Assembly: GCF_025567465.1 (NCBI RefSeq)
Contig: NZ_JAOQKI010000013.1
Coordinates: 16,361 to 80,360, forward strand
Reading direction: 5' to 3'
Length of the DNA stretch: 64,000 bases
DNA from: Roseburia_C amylophila
Lineage (GTDB): Bacteria; Bacillota; Clostridia; Lachnospirales; Lachnospiraceae
Part shown: positions 51,927-61,423 of the stretch, in pieces
Layout: each line of letters opens with the position of its first letter
How positions within the stretch are numbered: the stretch's first letter is position 1
Made by a program: the position numbers and the translations under genes
Notes under the pieces: model-generated
What the model was told of the DNA's origin: nothing
Seen by the model: only the letters and a program-made list of their open reading frames with translations
Databases searched by the model: none

Positions 51927-52937
51927 ATGGTTTCATTAAAGGACGTGGCGAAGCGTTGCGGTGTCTCAACGGCAACAGTAAGTAAAGCGTTGAATGGACA
52001 TAGTGATATTGGGGAGAAGACCAGGATACGGATTAAAGAAGCAGCACAGGAGATGGGATATTTTCCGAATGCGGCAGCAAGGGCATTAAAGACGAACCGT
52101 TCTTATAACTTAGGAGTACTTTTTAAAGAGGAGGCCGGAAGAGGGCTTACCCATGAATATTTCTCTGGCATCTTAAATGGATTTAAAGAAAAGGCGGAAG
52201 AATTAGGCTATGATATCACTTTTATTAATAATGAGCATGTGAATCATAAGATGTCATATCTTGAACACTGCAAATACCGGAATTTTGACGGAGTTGGAAT
52301 TGTGTGTGCCAGGTTTGATGAACCGGAGGTACAGGAACTTTTGCAGAGTAATATTCCGATTGTTACTGTGGATTATGTATATTACAACTGCACGGTTGTT
52401 TCTTCTAATAATGTAAAAGGGATGAATGAACTGGTACGTTATATTTATTCCAAGGGACACCGGAAAATTGCATACATTTATGGGGAAAAACATTCGGCTG
52501 TTACCAGAGATCGTCTGACCAGCTTTTTCCAGACAATGGAGAGCTTTAATCTGAATGTTCCGGATGACTACTTAAAGGAAGGAGAATATTTAGATACCAG
52601 GCTTGTGGCAAAGGCAACCAGGGAACTTTTAAATCTGCCTGACCCGCCGACCTGTATTCTCTACCCGGATGATACAGCATTAATTGGTGGGATTAATGTA
52701 ATTGATGAAATGGGACTAAAAGTACCGGATGATATTTCTATTGCAGGTTTTGATGGAACAAAAGTATCCCAGATGATGAGCCCAAAGATTACAACCATAC
52801 GGCAGAATACCAGAAAGATTGGGGAAGAGGCCGTAAAACGTCTGGTACAGAGAATCGAGCAGCCTAAGACAACGCTGGTGGAGCGTGTGATTATCAATGG
52901 AGAACTTTTGGTAGGAGAATCAGTAGGAGGAATCTGA
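51927..52937 (+). CDS. LacI-family transcriptional regulator
   Basis: 336 residues from the ATG at 51927, with AAGGAGAAAAG upstream. N-terminal LacI helix-turn-helix SLKDVAKRCGVSTATVSKALNGHSDIG, hinge helix AAARALKTNRSYN, and a sugar-binding-type effector domain. CcpA-like in length. Its stop overlaps the start region of addB (one base apart), unusual because LacI regulators normally sit beside sugar genes. Target unknown. Confidence 0.9.
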   Translation: MVSLKDVAKRCGVSTATVSKALNGHSDIGEKTRIRIKEAAQEMGYFPNAAARALKTNRSYNLGVLFKEEAGRGLTHEYFSGILNGFKEKAEELGYDITFINNEHVNHKMSYLEHCKYRNFDGVGIVCARFDEPEVQELLQSNIPIVTVDYVYYNCTVVSSNNVKGMNELVRYIYSKGHRKIAYIYGEKHSAVTRDRLTSFFQTMESFNLNVPDDYLKEGEYLDTRLVAKATRELLNLPDPPTCILYPDDTALIGGINVIDEMGLKVPDDISIAGFDGTKVSQMMSPKITTIRQNTRKIGEEAVKRLVQRIEQPKTTLVERVIINGELLVGESVGGI

Positions 52938-52938
52938 T

Positions 52939-55900
52939 ATGGCACTGCAATTTGTGCTGGGCAGTGCTGGAAGCGGAAAGTCAGGCTATGTATTCCGCAA
53001 AACAGTCAAAGAAGCTCAGAAGAATTTAAAGAAAAATTATTATGTAGTAGTACCGGAACAGTTCACGATGCAGACGCAGCGTGAACTTGTTCGGTTACAG
53101 GAAAAAAACAGTATTATGAATATAGATGTGGTCAGCTTCCAGCGACTGGCATATCGTATTTTCGACGAATTAGGAAAGACGAATATGGCAGTTTTAGAGG
53201 AGACCGGGAAAAACCTTGTATTGCGTAAGGTTGCCGAAGAGCGGATGGATGATTTATGTGTCATGCAGGGAAATATGAAAAAGATGGGATATATCAGTGA
53301 AGTGAAGTCCCTGATATCAGAGCTGACACAGTATAATATCGATCCGGATACTTTGGAAACATTTATTGAAGAACAGAATATGCCACCGGCATTTTCCTAT
53401 AAACTGCAGGATATCCTGACCATGTACCGGGGTTTTCGAAGTGCAATTTCCGGGATGTATATTACTGCTGAAGAAGTTTTAGAAGCCTTCTGTGATATGG
53501 CAGAGGAATCAAAGCTTTTACAGGATGCCGTGCTGGTTTTCGATGGATTTACCGGATTTACACCGATTCAGAATAACGTGCTATACCGCCTGATGGGAAT
53601 TGTATCAGATATATATGTGACAGTAACCATTGACCCGGCAGAGGATATTTATTCCTATCATGATATGCAGGAGCTGTTTGCCATGAGTAAGAAGACTGTA
53701 GCCAGCCTAATGAAAATGGCGGAAGAGAAGCATTTTGAAGTAACAGAGCCGGTGGTATTAAAGAATCCCAAAGCTGACCGGTTCCGGGAGGCACCGGTAC
53801 TACGGTTCTTAGAGCAGAATCTGTTCCGTACCAGACATCATAGCTACGAAAAGAAGGATGAGAAAGAAATCAAAGAAGGCATAGAGATTTTATCCCTGCC
53901 AAATCCAAGAAGAGAACTGCAGTATGCAGCAGAAGAGATTGCAAGGCTGGTGCATACCGGAGCATACCGCTACCGGGATTTTGCCATTATTTCCGGTGCC
54001 ATAGAAGAGTATGGAAGCTATGTGCCGCAGATTATGGAGGAGTTTGGCATTCCGTTTTTCTTAGATACAACGAAAAATATTTTACTGCATCCATTTTTGG
54101 AATTTGTCCGGTCTCTTTTGCAGGTAATCGAGGACAATTTTTCAGAGGAAGCAATGTTCCGTTATCTGCGCTGCGGATTATCACAAATCAGTGAGGATGA
54201 GATTGACCTGCTGGAAAATTATGTACTGGCAGCAGGTATCCGTGGAAAGAAAAAATGGGAGACAAGATTTATTTATACCACCCATGAGGTTACGGAAGAA
54301 GATTTAGAAGCATTAAATGAACTCCGGATCCGTGTAATGGAGCCATTTTTGAAATTGACGGCTGTATTTCGTAAAAAAAGTGCTACCGTACGGGAATGCA
54401 CGACAGCACTCTATCAGTTTATTGTGTCCTTACAGATAGAGCAGCAGTTAAAATACCGGGAGAATCAGTATAAAGAGGAGAAGGACTTAGCCAAGGCAAA
54501 GGAATATGCACAGATTTATCGCATCGTAATGGATATTTTGGATAAGATGGCAACGCTTCTGGGTGATGAAGTCATGGACATATCCGAATATGCCAAGGTC
54601 TTAGAGGCTGGCTTTGAAGCAGCCAAAGTAGGCGTGATTCCGGGTGGCTATGACTGCGTGATGATTGGTGATATCGAAAGAACCCGTCTTGACGATATAA
54701 AAGTATTGTTTATCGTGGGAGTCAATGATGGTATTGTGCCAAAATCCGATAATCGTGGCGGCATCATTTCCCAGCTGGAAAGAGAAGAACTTGCGAAAAA
54801 TCATATGGAACTGGCTCCTACAGCAAGGGAACGTGTTTTTATCCAGCGTTTTTACCTTTATCTTGCAGTGACAAAGCCATCGAAAAAACTTTATCTTACC
54901 TATGCAAGGGTAGGTAGTGATGGAAGTGCAAAGCGCCCGTCCTATTTTATTCATATGATTGAGGGACTGTTCCCGGGGTTAAAAGCAGAGCTGATAACGG
55001 GAGAACAGGTTGATGAAACACTGGTAACACCGGAGAGCAGCATGGCATTTCTGTTAGAGGGACTGTATCAGGAAGATGCCGGGTGGAATGATGAGAAGGA
55101 AGTACTCTGGCAGGCTTTGCTGCACTGGTATGAAGAGGAACCGGCATATCGGGAGCAGGTAAAAGCTATTCTTGATGCAGCAGAGCTTAAATATCATGCA
55201 GAGCCAATCAGCCGGGCTGTGGCAAAGGCTCTTTATGGAAATGAGTTAAAGAACAGTGTTACGCGGTTGGAACAGTATGCAGCCTGTGCCTGTGCCCATT
55301 TTCTGACTTATGGACTGCGTTTACAGGAACGGGAACTCTTTGAATTTCGTATGGCGGATATGGGGAATATCTATCATCAGGCATTGGAAAATTATAGCCG
55401 GTATCTGAAAGAATCATCCTATAGCTGGTTTGATATTACAGAAGAAGCACAAAAACAGCTTATGGAGCGGGCAATGGAAGAAGCAATTGCTTCCAGTGGA
55501 AATGCAGCCATGGCAGATACAGCGGCAAACCGTTATCAGGTAGCAAAGATGAAAAAGATTTTTGCACGGACCATCTGGGCACTGACCAGCCAGATCCGTC
55601 AGGGAAAATTTGAACCATCGCAGTTTGAGGTGGGATTTTCCTATACGGATGATTTAAATGCAGTGAATTTTAAACTCAGTGAAGAAGAGCGTATGCGGCT
55701 CCAGGGAAGAATTGACCGTATTGATACTTATGAAGACAAAGATAAGTTATATGTAAAGATTATTGATTATAAATCCGGTAATACCGGTTTTGAACTGCTA
55801 TCTTTGTATCATGGACTGAAGCTTCAGCTTGTAGTTTATATGAATGCAGCAATGGAATTATTTGCAAAGCAAAATCCGGCAAAAGAGGTAGTGCCGGCAG

Positions 55901-56367
55901 GTATGTTCTACTATCATATTGATGATCCGATGGTGGAAGGAACCGGTAGTGAATCTGAAGAAGAGATTCGAAGAAAGATATTGGAAAATTTACGTCTGGA
56001 TGGAGTGGTAAATACAGAGGATGATATTTACCGTGCCATGGATGTGGAACTTTCCGGTAAATCCAATGTCCTTCCGATTTCTGTAAATAAGGACGGAACG
56101 GTGCGAAAGAGCGATAAGGCTGTGGATAAGGAAGAATTTAGGCTGATTGCGGATTATGCCAACTATCGGATTGCAGAAGCTGGAAATGCTATTTTAAAGG
56201 GGAATACAGAGGTGAATCCGTATCTTTTAAAGAACCGGAGCAGCTGTGATTATTGTCCATATGCTGCGGTCTGTGGATTTGATAAAAAGATTCCGGGATA
56301 TGAAGTAAGGCGGTTGGAAGAATTATCTTCCGAGGAAATCTATGAACGCATGAAGGAGGTTTTTTAA
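52939..56367 (+). CDS. addB: ATP-dependent helicase/deoxyribonuclease subunit B
   Basis: 1142 residues. N-terminal FVLGSAGSGKSGYVFRKT (Walker A-like), helicase-like core, C-terminal RecB-like nuclease with LQGRIDRIDTYEDKDKLYVKIIDYKSG and the iron-sulfur cysteines CDYCPYAAVC near the end plus an upstream Cys. Works with AddA to resect double-strand breaks for RecA loading. RBS GGAGGAATCTG overlaps the lacI end. addA follows 3 nt later. Confidence 0.96.
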   Translation: MALQFVLGSAGSGKSGYVFRKTVKEAQKNLKKNYYVVVPEQFTMQTQRELVRLQEKNSIMNIDVVSFQRLAYRIFDELGKTNMAVLEETGKNLVLRKVAEERMDDLCVMQGNMKKMGYISEVKSLISELTQYNIDPDTLETFIEEQNMPPAFSYKLQDILTMYRGFRSAISGMYITAEEVLEAFCDMAEESKLLQDAVLVFDGFTGFTPIQNNVLYRLMGIVSDIYVTVTIDPAEDIYSYHDMQELFAMSKKTVASLMKMAEEKHFEVTEPVVLKNPKADRFREAPVLRFLEQNLFRTRHHSYEKKDEKEIKEGIEILSLPNPRRELQYAAEEIARLVHTGAYRYRDFAIISGAIEEYGSYVPQIMEEFGIPFFLDTTKNILLHPFLEFVRSLLQVIEDNFSEEAMFRYLRCGLSQISEDEIDLLENYVLAAGIRGKKKWETRFIYTTHEVTEEDLEALNELRIRVMEPFLKLTAVFRKKSATVRECTTALYQFIVSLQIEQQLKYRENQYKEEKDLAKAKEYAQIYRIVMDILDKMATLLGDEVMDISEYAKVLEAGFEAAKVGVIPGGYDCVMIGDIERTRLDDIKVLFIVGVNDGIVPKSDNRGGIISQLEREELAKNHMELAPTARERVFIQRFYLYLAVTKPSKKLYLTYARVGSDGSAKRPSYFIHMIEGLFPGLKAELITGEQVDETLVTPESSMAFLLEGLYQEDAGWNDEKEVLWQALLHWYEEEPAYREQVKAILDAAELKYHAEPISRAVAKALYGNELKNSVTRLEQYAACACAHFLTYGLRLQERELFEFRMADMGNIYHQALENYSRYLKESSYSWFDITEEAQKQLMERAMEEAIASSGNAAMADTAANRYQVAKMKKIFARTIWALTSQIRQGKFEPSQFEVGFSYTDDLNAVNFKLSEEERMRLQGRIDRIDTYEDKDKLYVKIIDYKSGNTGFELLSLYHGLKLQLVVYMNAAMELFAKQNPAKEVVPAGMFYYHIDDPMVEGTGSESEEEIRRKILENLRLDGVVNTEDDIYRAMDVELSGKSNVLPISVNKDGTVRKSDKAVDKEEFRLIADYANYRIAEAGNAILKGNTEVNPYLLKNRSSCDYCPYAAVCGFDKKIPGYEVRRLEELSSEEIYERMKEVF

Positions 56368-56370
56368 GAA

Positions 56371-59300
56371 ATGGGAATGACATGGACAAAAGAACAGCAG
56401 CAGGTCATTGATTTAAGAAACCGTAATATCTTAGTGTCTGCGGCAGCAGGTTCCGGAAAGACAGCCGTACTGGTAGAGAGAATCAAAGAGCTGGTATTGG
56501 ATAAGAAGCATCCGGTAGACATTGACCATCTTCTGGTGGTAACTTTTACCAATGCGGCGGCAGCCCAGATGAAAGAGCGTGTAGCAAAAGCCTTGGAAAA
56601 GGCATTGCAGGAGAATCCTTCCGATGTGAGATTACAGCAGCAGGCTGCACTGGTGCAGAATGCGCAGATTACTACCATAGACAGTTTCTGCCTTTATGTG
56701 CTTCGGAATCATTTTCATGAAATCGGTCTGGAGCCGAATTTCCGTATTGGAGATGAAGGCGAGTTAAAGCTTCTTCGGGAAGATGTAATGACCGGATTGT
56801 TTGAACAGTGTTATGAAGAAAAACATCCGGGGTTTTTGCATCTCATTTCCTGTTATGGAACCAGTAGAAGTGATGCACCGGTGCGGGATATGATTTTTAA
56901 ACTTTATTCCTATGCACAGAGTTATCCATGGCCGAAGCAGTGGCTTCGGGAAGCGTTAAGCTGTTATGAGATAAAAACAGAGCAGGAATTAGAGCAGGCG
57001 CCTTTTATTGAAATGACGGTAGAATATGGGAAGCAGATGGTAAAGGGCTGTTTAGAGCAGGCAGAGCATTATCATGAACTTTGTCAGGATGTCGATGGTC
57101 CCTATATGTATGAGGAAGCCTGTGAGCAGGATGTAGAACTGATGGAGGAATTGCTTTCCTGCAGTACTTATCAGGATTTTTATGAAGAATTAGGAAAATG
57201 TAAATTTGCAACATTAGGCAGAGCAAAGGATTATATCGGAAGTCCGGAAAAGCAGGAGCAGGTAAAGACAGAACGTAAGAAGCTTAAGGATGGAATCGGA
57301 AAGTTAAAAAGTGACTGCTTTGCCCTTACTTTTCAGGAAATCTTAGAGCAGCTCACTCTGGTGCAGCCATCAGCAGAAGCGTTAGCTGAAGTGACGGAGC
57401 GTTTTATCGATGCTTTCACAGAAAGAAAGCAGGATAAGAATCTGGTGGATTTCTCAGACCTTGAGCATTTTGCGTTAGAGATATTGGTAGAGGAAGAGAC
57501 CGGGAAACCAACGGAGACTGCAAAGGAATTTCAAAATGCCTATGAAGAAATTATGATTGATGAGTATCAGGACAGCAACTATGTGCAGGAGACGATTCTC
57601 CGGGCAATTTCAAGAGAAGTGGTCGGACAGAATAATCTTTTTATGGTAGGAGATGTAAAACAGAGTATTTACCGTTTTCGTCTGGCGAGACCGGAGCTTT
57701 TTATGGAAAAGTTTGATACTTATGAGACAACAGATGCACCCTGCCAGCGGATTGATCTGCATAAGAACTTCCGAAGCAGAGATACGGTGCTTACTTTTAC
57801 CAATGATATTTTCTATCAGATTATGAAACGGAATCTTGGCGGTGTGGATTATACCGATGAGGCGGCATTGTATTGTGGTGCAGATTATCCGGCGGGCGAG
57901 AAAGAGGATGCTTTTGACAGTGAGATTCTTCTTACAACTACACAGGAACTGGAAGAGGGAACAAAACAGCAGATTTCAAAACAGGAACTGGAAGCAAAAT
58001 TAATTGCAGACCGGATTCGGAAGATGGTAGGCAAAGAAGAGGTGGTAGACGAAGAAACCGGAGAATTCCGGAAAGTCCGCTATGGCGATATTGTAATTTT
58101 ACTGCGTAGTTTAAGTGAATGGGCGGACCTTTTTGCAGAGGTTTTAAATGCCAATGGAATTCCGGCACATACGGTTTCAAGAACCGGATATTTTTCCACA
58201 TTAGAAATCAGGACGGTATTAAATTATCTTAGGATATTAGATAATCCAAGACAGGATATTCCACTGGCGGCAGTGTTAAAATCCCCAATGGCAGGTCTTT
58301 CCGATGAGCAGCTTGCAAGACTCCGGTTACTGGCAGAGGACAAGCCGTATCATCAGTGCGTAAAGATGTTTTTGGAAGCGGAAGAAGAGCTGACAGAAAA
58401 AGAATCAACAGCGGATGAAGACATGCGGGCAAAATTAAAACGTTTTTCCGAAACATATAAAAAACTTCGTAGACAGACCATGGATATACCAATGCACGAA
58501 CTGCTGCAAAAGGTATTGAAGGAAACGGGATATGCCAGATATGCATCGGCATTGCCGGCGGGCAGACAGAGACTTGCAAATCTTCATATGCTGTCAGAGA
58601 AAGCTATTGCCTATGAGAAAACCAGTTATCGCGGACTTTATCATTTTATAAGATACATTGATGAGCTGCAGAAGTATGATGTGGACTTTGGGGAAGCAGA
58701 ACTTGTGGGTGAAAATGAAGATGCAGTAAATATAATGAGTATACACAAGAGTAAGGGACTGGAATTTCCGGTCTGCTTTGTCAGTGGAATGGGCAAATCC
58801 TTTAATAAGCAGGATAGCCGCAGCAAGATGATTCTGCATCCGAACCTTGGCGTTGGACTTGATATTATTGAGGAAGACCGGCGGATAAAAGTACCTGCAT
58901 TTTTTAAGAAGGTAATTGCAAGGCAGACAGAATTAGAAAGTCTCGGTGAGGAGCTTCGTGTCTTATATGTGGCATTTACAAGAGCCAAAGAAAAATTGAT
59001 TATAACGGGCTGCATCAAGGATGAAGAAATGCTGCAGCAGATAAGAGAAATTTATTGCGGAAGTAACCGAAAGGCACTTAATTTTAAGGAGCGGGCAGAA
59101 GCAAAGACCTTCTTGGAGTGGATTCTTCCGGCGGCAGCCGCCAGTGGCAGCTGGGACAAGGTTTCCTATGTGACACCATGGAGCATGTTAGAGGACGAGG
59201 CGGCGCATCAGATAACAGAGCATGTGTCATTGAGGCAGCGTGTGCAGCAGGCGGAGGAAGTTTCGGATACTTTGTATGAAAAGATAAAGGAACAATTATC

Positions 59301-59988
59301 CTATCAGTATCCGCACCCGGATGCCATTCATCTGGTGACAAAATATTCTGTATCGGAATTAAAACACCGGGCAATGAGGGAGCTTGCAGCAAAGGAAGAA
59401 GAGGATGTTACACCAAAATTCTTAGAAGAAGTATCTACCCCATATGTCCCGGCATTTATGGAAGGAAAAGCAGAAGTAAATCAGGGAGCACTGCGTGGAA
59501 CAGCAATGCATCGCCTGATGGAATGCTATGATTTTACGAAAATGCCGGATTGTTCCGATGAATTTGCAGAGAATATAAAAAAGCAGTTGACAGGACTGGT
59601 ACAAATGGGTAAAGTATCTGAGGATATGCAAAAATTAATCCGTATACCATCCGTGGAATTATTCTTAAAATCGCAGCTTGCACCCCGTATGAAAGCAGCT
59701 GCAATGCGGGATGATTTGTTCCGCGAGAAGCCGTTTGTCATGGGAAATCATGAGATGGAAGAAGAGATGGTTTTAATCCAGGGAATCATAGATGTTTTCT
59801 GGGTGGAAGAAGATGGAATCGTACTGCTTGATTATAAGACAGACCGGGTAGATAATGCCACAAGGCTGCGGGATATGTATAAAGAACAGCTGGATTTATA
59901 TGCAGAAGCGTTAGAACGGATATTCCCGCTTCCGGTGAAGGAGAAGTATCTTTATTCCTTCCGGCTGAATCAGGCAATTGAAGTATAA
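56371..59988 (+). CDS. addA: ATP-dependent helicase/nuclease subunit A
   Basis: 1205 residues, UvrD-like superfamily 1 helicase with a C-terminal nuclease domain. Motifs: SAAAGSGKTAVLVERI (I), VTFTNAAAAQMKERV (Ia), IMIDEYQDSN (II), GDVKQSIYRFR (III), VNIMSIHKSKGLEFPVCF (V), LYVAFTRAKEKL (VI), and VLLDYKTDRV in the nuclease part. Translationally linked to addB. AAGGAGG lies 11 nt upstream of the ATG. Confidence 0.97.
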   Translation: MGMTWTKEQQQVIDLRNRNILVSAAAGSGKTAVLVERIKELVLDKKHPVDIDHLLVVTFTNAAAAQMKERVAKALEKALQENPSDVRLQQQAALVQNAQITTIDSFCLYVLRNHFHEIGLEPNFRIGDEGELKLLREDVMTGLFEQCYEEKHPGFLHLISCYGTSRSDAPVRDMIFKLYSYAQSYPWPKQWLREALSCYEIKTEQELEQAPFIEMTVEYGKQMVKGCLEQAEHYHELCQDVDGPYMYEEACEQDVELMEELLSCSTYQDFYEELGKCKFATLGRAKDYIGSPEKQEQVKTERKKLKDGIGKLKSDCFALTFQEILEQLTLVQPSAEALAEVTERFIDAFTERKQDKNLVDFSDLEHFALEILVEEETGKPTETAKEFQNAYEEIMIDEYQDSNYVQETILRAISREVVGQNNLFMVGDVKQSIYRFRLARPELFMEKFDTYETTDAPCQRIDLHKNFRSRDTVLTFTNDIFYQIMKRNLGGVDYTDEAALYCGADYPAGEKEDAFDSEILLTTTQELEEGTKQQISKQELEAKLIADRIRKMVGKEEVVDEETGEFRKVRYGDIVILLRSLSEWADLFAEVLNANGIPAHTVSRTGYFSTLEIRTVLNYLRILDNPRQDIPLAAVLKSPMAGLSDEQLARLRLLAEDKPYHQCVKMFLEAEEELTEKESTADEDMRAKLKRFSETYKKLRRQTMDIPMHELLQKVLKETGYARYASALPAGRQRLANLHMLSEKAIAYEKTSYRGLYHFIRYIDELQKYDVDFGEAELVGENEDAVNIMSIHKSKGLEFPVCFVSGMGKSFNKQDSRSKMILHPNLGVGLDIIEEDRRIKVPAFFKKVIARQTELESLGEELRVLYVAFTRAKEKLIITGCIKDEEMLQQIREIYCGSNRKALNFKERAEAKTFLEWILPAAAASGSWDKVSYVTPWSMLEDEAAHQITEHVSLRQRVQQAEEVSDTLYEKIKEQLSYQYPHPDAIHLVTKYSVSELKHRAMRELAAKEEEDVTPKFLEEVSTPYVPAFMEGKAEVNQGALRGTAMHRLMECYDFTKMPDCSDEFAENIKKQLTGLVQMGKVSEDMQKLIRIPSVELFLKSQLAPRMKAAAMRDDLFREKPFVMGNHEMEEEMVLIQGIIDVFWVEEDGIVLLDYKTDRVDNATRLRDMYKEQLDLYAEALERIFPLPVKEKYLYSFRLNQAIEV

Positions 59989-60001
59989 GGTGTCATAAGC
60001 G

Positions 60002-60480
60002 ATGAAGGAGAAAAAGTTTGTATAGGAAAGGCTTTTGTTTGAAGGCATTTGCTTGCCCATTGAAATACCGAAGTTCTAAGGCATATGTTTTCCTTTTTTC
60101 TATAAATACAGTCTTTCCAATGTTTGACAGACACATTGCACGGTTCGCTGCCTGCGGATACATGAATAGGCTTGTTAGGGGCACTTAGAATTTCGTCTGC
60201 AACCAGGCAACGCTGGTACAGGGATGTACCAGCGAGGCACAGATGAACACGGATGTGAATTTGTGCCGGTTGCCAGACGAAGTTCATATATTAGCCGAAA
60301 TTCTTAGTGCCCCTTACAGGCGTATGCGGTATCCGCAGACAACGGACAGTGCGACGTGTCAGTCCAAGCAACGGAAAGACAGTTTATCATCAAGGAAAAC
60401 ATACGCCTAAGAACTACTGGTATTTCAATGAAAAAAGCAAATGTTCTCCAAACAAAACCTTTTCCGGTAAACTTTTTCAT
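60002..60480 (+). repeat. Foldback/structured repeat element, copy 2 (long form)
   Basis: Nearly the whole addA-maf gap is one imperfect inverted repeat about 480 nt long. The left arm from ATGAA..AAAAAGTTT (60002) pairs with AAACTTTTTCAT (60469-60480), and arms keep pairing inward through AAGCAAATG-, GAAATACC- and GTTTTCCTT-type blocks to GGGGCACT (60178-60185)/AGTGCCCC (60306-60313). The apex repeats copy 1: a GGCAAC/GTTGCC stem enclosing CGCTGGTAC/GTACCAGCG and GGCACA/TGTGCC hairpins. Where the stems differ from copy 1, both sides change together. Same orientation as copy 1 and again after an operon's last gene. Confidence 0.82.
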
Positions 60481-60520
60481 CCACTCACTTATAATATACT
60501 GGAACACAAGGAGAAAAAAC

Positions 60521-61126
60521 GTGAAAATAATTTTAGCATCAGCTTCCCCACGAAGAAAAGAACTTTTAGAGCAGCTTGGACTTACCTTTCTGGTATTTCC
60601 GGCACAGGGAGAAGAAAAGCAGGTGGGAGATACGCCTTCTGAGATTGTCATGAATCTGGCGAAGCAGAAAGCGGGAGAGATTTATGAGAAGATGATAGAA
60701 GCCAAAGTAGGAGAACAGGACAGTCTGGTAATCGGAGCAGATACCGTCGTGGTAAAGGATGGCAAAGTGCTGGGTAAACCGAAGAACCGGGAGGATGCAT
60801 TTACAATGTTAAAAGGACTTTCCGGAAGTATCCATGAAGTTTATACCGGAGTTTCGCTCTGGATGCGGGAGGATGGAAAGAAAGTACAATACAGTTTTTA
60901 TGAATGTACGAAAGTAACCATGTATCCGGTTACAGATGAGGAACTGAACCGTTATATAGATACCGGGGAACCGATGGATAAAGCAGGTGCATATGGAATT
61001 CAGGGAAAAGCAGCTGCATTTATCAAAAAAATCGAAGGTGATTACAACAATGTAGTAGGTCTGCCGATTGCCCGGATTTATCAGGAATTAAAACAATTAG
61101 GTATTGATGTGTATAAATTTTCTTAA
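60521..61126 (+). CDS. maf: Maf family nucleotide pyrophosphatase
   Basis: 201 residues from the GTG at 60521, which has AAGGAG 7 nt upstream and TATAAT at 60490. A longer frame from 60356 only reads through the foldback repeat. Motifs: ILASASPRRKELLEQLGL, VIGADTVVVKDGKVLGKP and GAYGIQGKAAAFI. House-cleaning dNTP/UTP pyrophosphatase (YhdE/Maf). Confidence 0.95.
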   Translation: MKIILASASPRRKELLEQLGLTFLVFPAQGEEKQVGDTPSEIVMNLAKQKAGEIYEKMIEAKVGEQDSLVIGADTVVVKDGKVLGKPKNREDAFTMLKGLSGSIHEVYTGVSLWMREDGKKVQYSFYECTKVTMYPVTDEELNRYIDTGEPMDKAGAYGIQGKAAAFIKKIEGDYNNVVGLPIARIYQELKQLGIDVYKFS

Positions 61127-61144
61127 AACAGGAGGAAAGAATAA

Positions 61145-61405
61145 ATGGAATACGATGAGGTATGTCTGAATTACTTTTTGGAGCATCAGTCACAGTTATT
61201 TGATGAAAATGTGGCAGACAGTTTAGAAGAGGCAGAAGCGTTTTTAGAGGACTGTATGGCGGTTATCTGTGACAACATCAAAGAAGTAAAACAGTTTTTA
61301 GACGAAAGCGGTGCGGATGTATCCGGAATGAGTAATCATGAAATTGAAGAAGCAGAAGAAGTATTTTCACTGCCAGATGGCAGATATCTGGTGGTAGAAG
61401 CGTAA
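61145..61405 (+). CDS. Small hypothetical acidic protein
   Basis: 86 residues, strongly acidic, starting MEYDEVCLNYFLEHQSQLF. Mostly helical with three cysteines and a C-terminal strand pair (LPDGRYLVVEA). No signal peptide. RBS AGGAGG upstream. Encoded between maf and the FAD oxidoreductase gene; family not recognised. Confidence 0.75.
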   Translation: MEYDEVCLNYFLEHQSQLFDENVADSLEEAEAFLEDCMAVICDNIKEVKQFLDESGADVSGMSNHEIEEAEEVFSLPDGRYLVVEA

Positions 61406-61423
61406 ACGAAAGGGGTATTAAAT

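Noticed and set aside
60356..60520. N-terminal extension of Maf by 55 residues
   Set aside because: It reads through the right arm of the foldback element; GTG at 60521 with AAGGAG and a -10 box at 60490 gives the normal Maf N-terminus.
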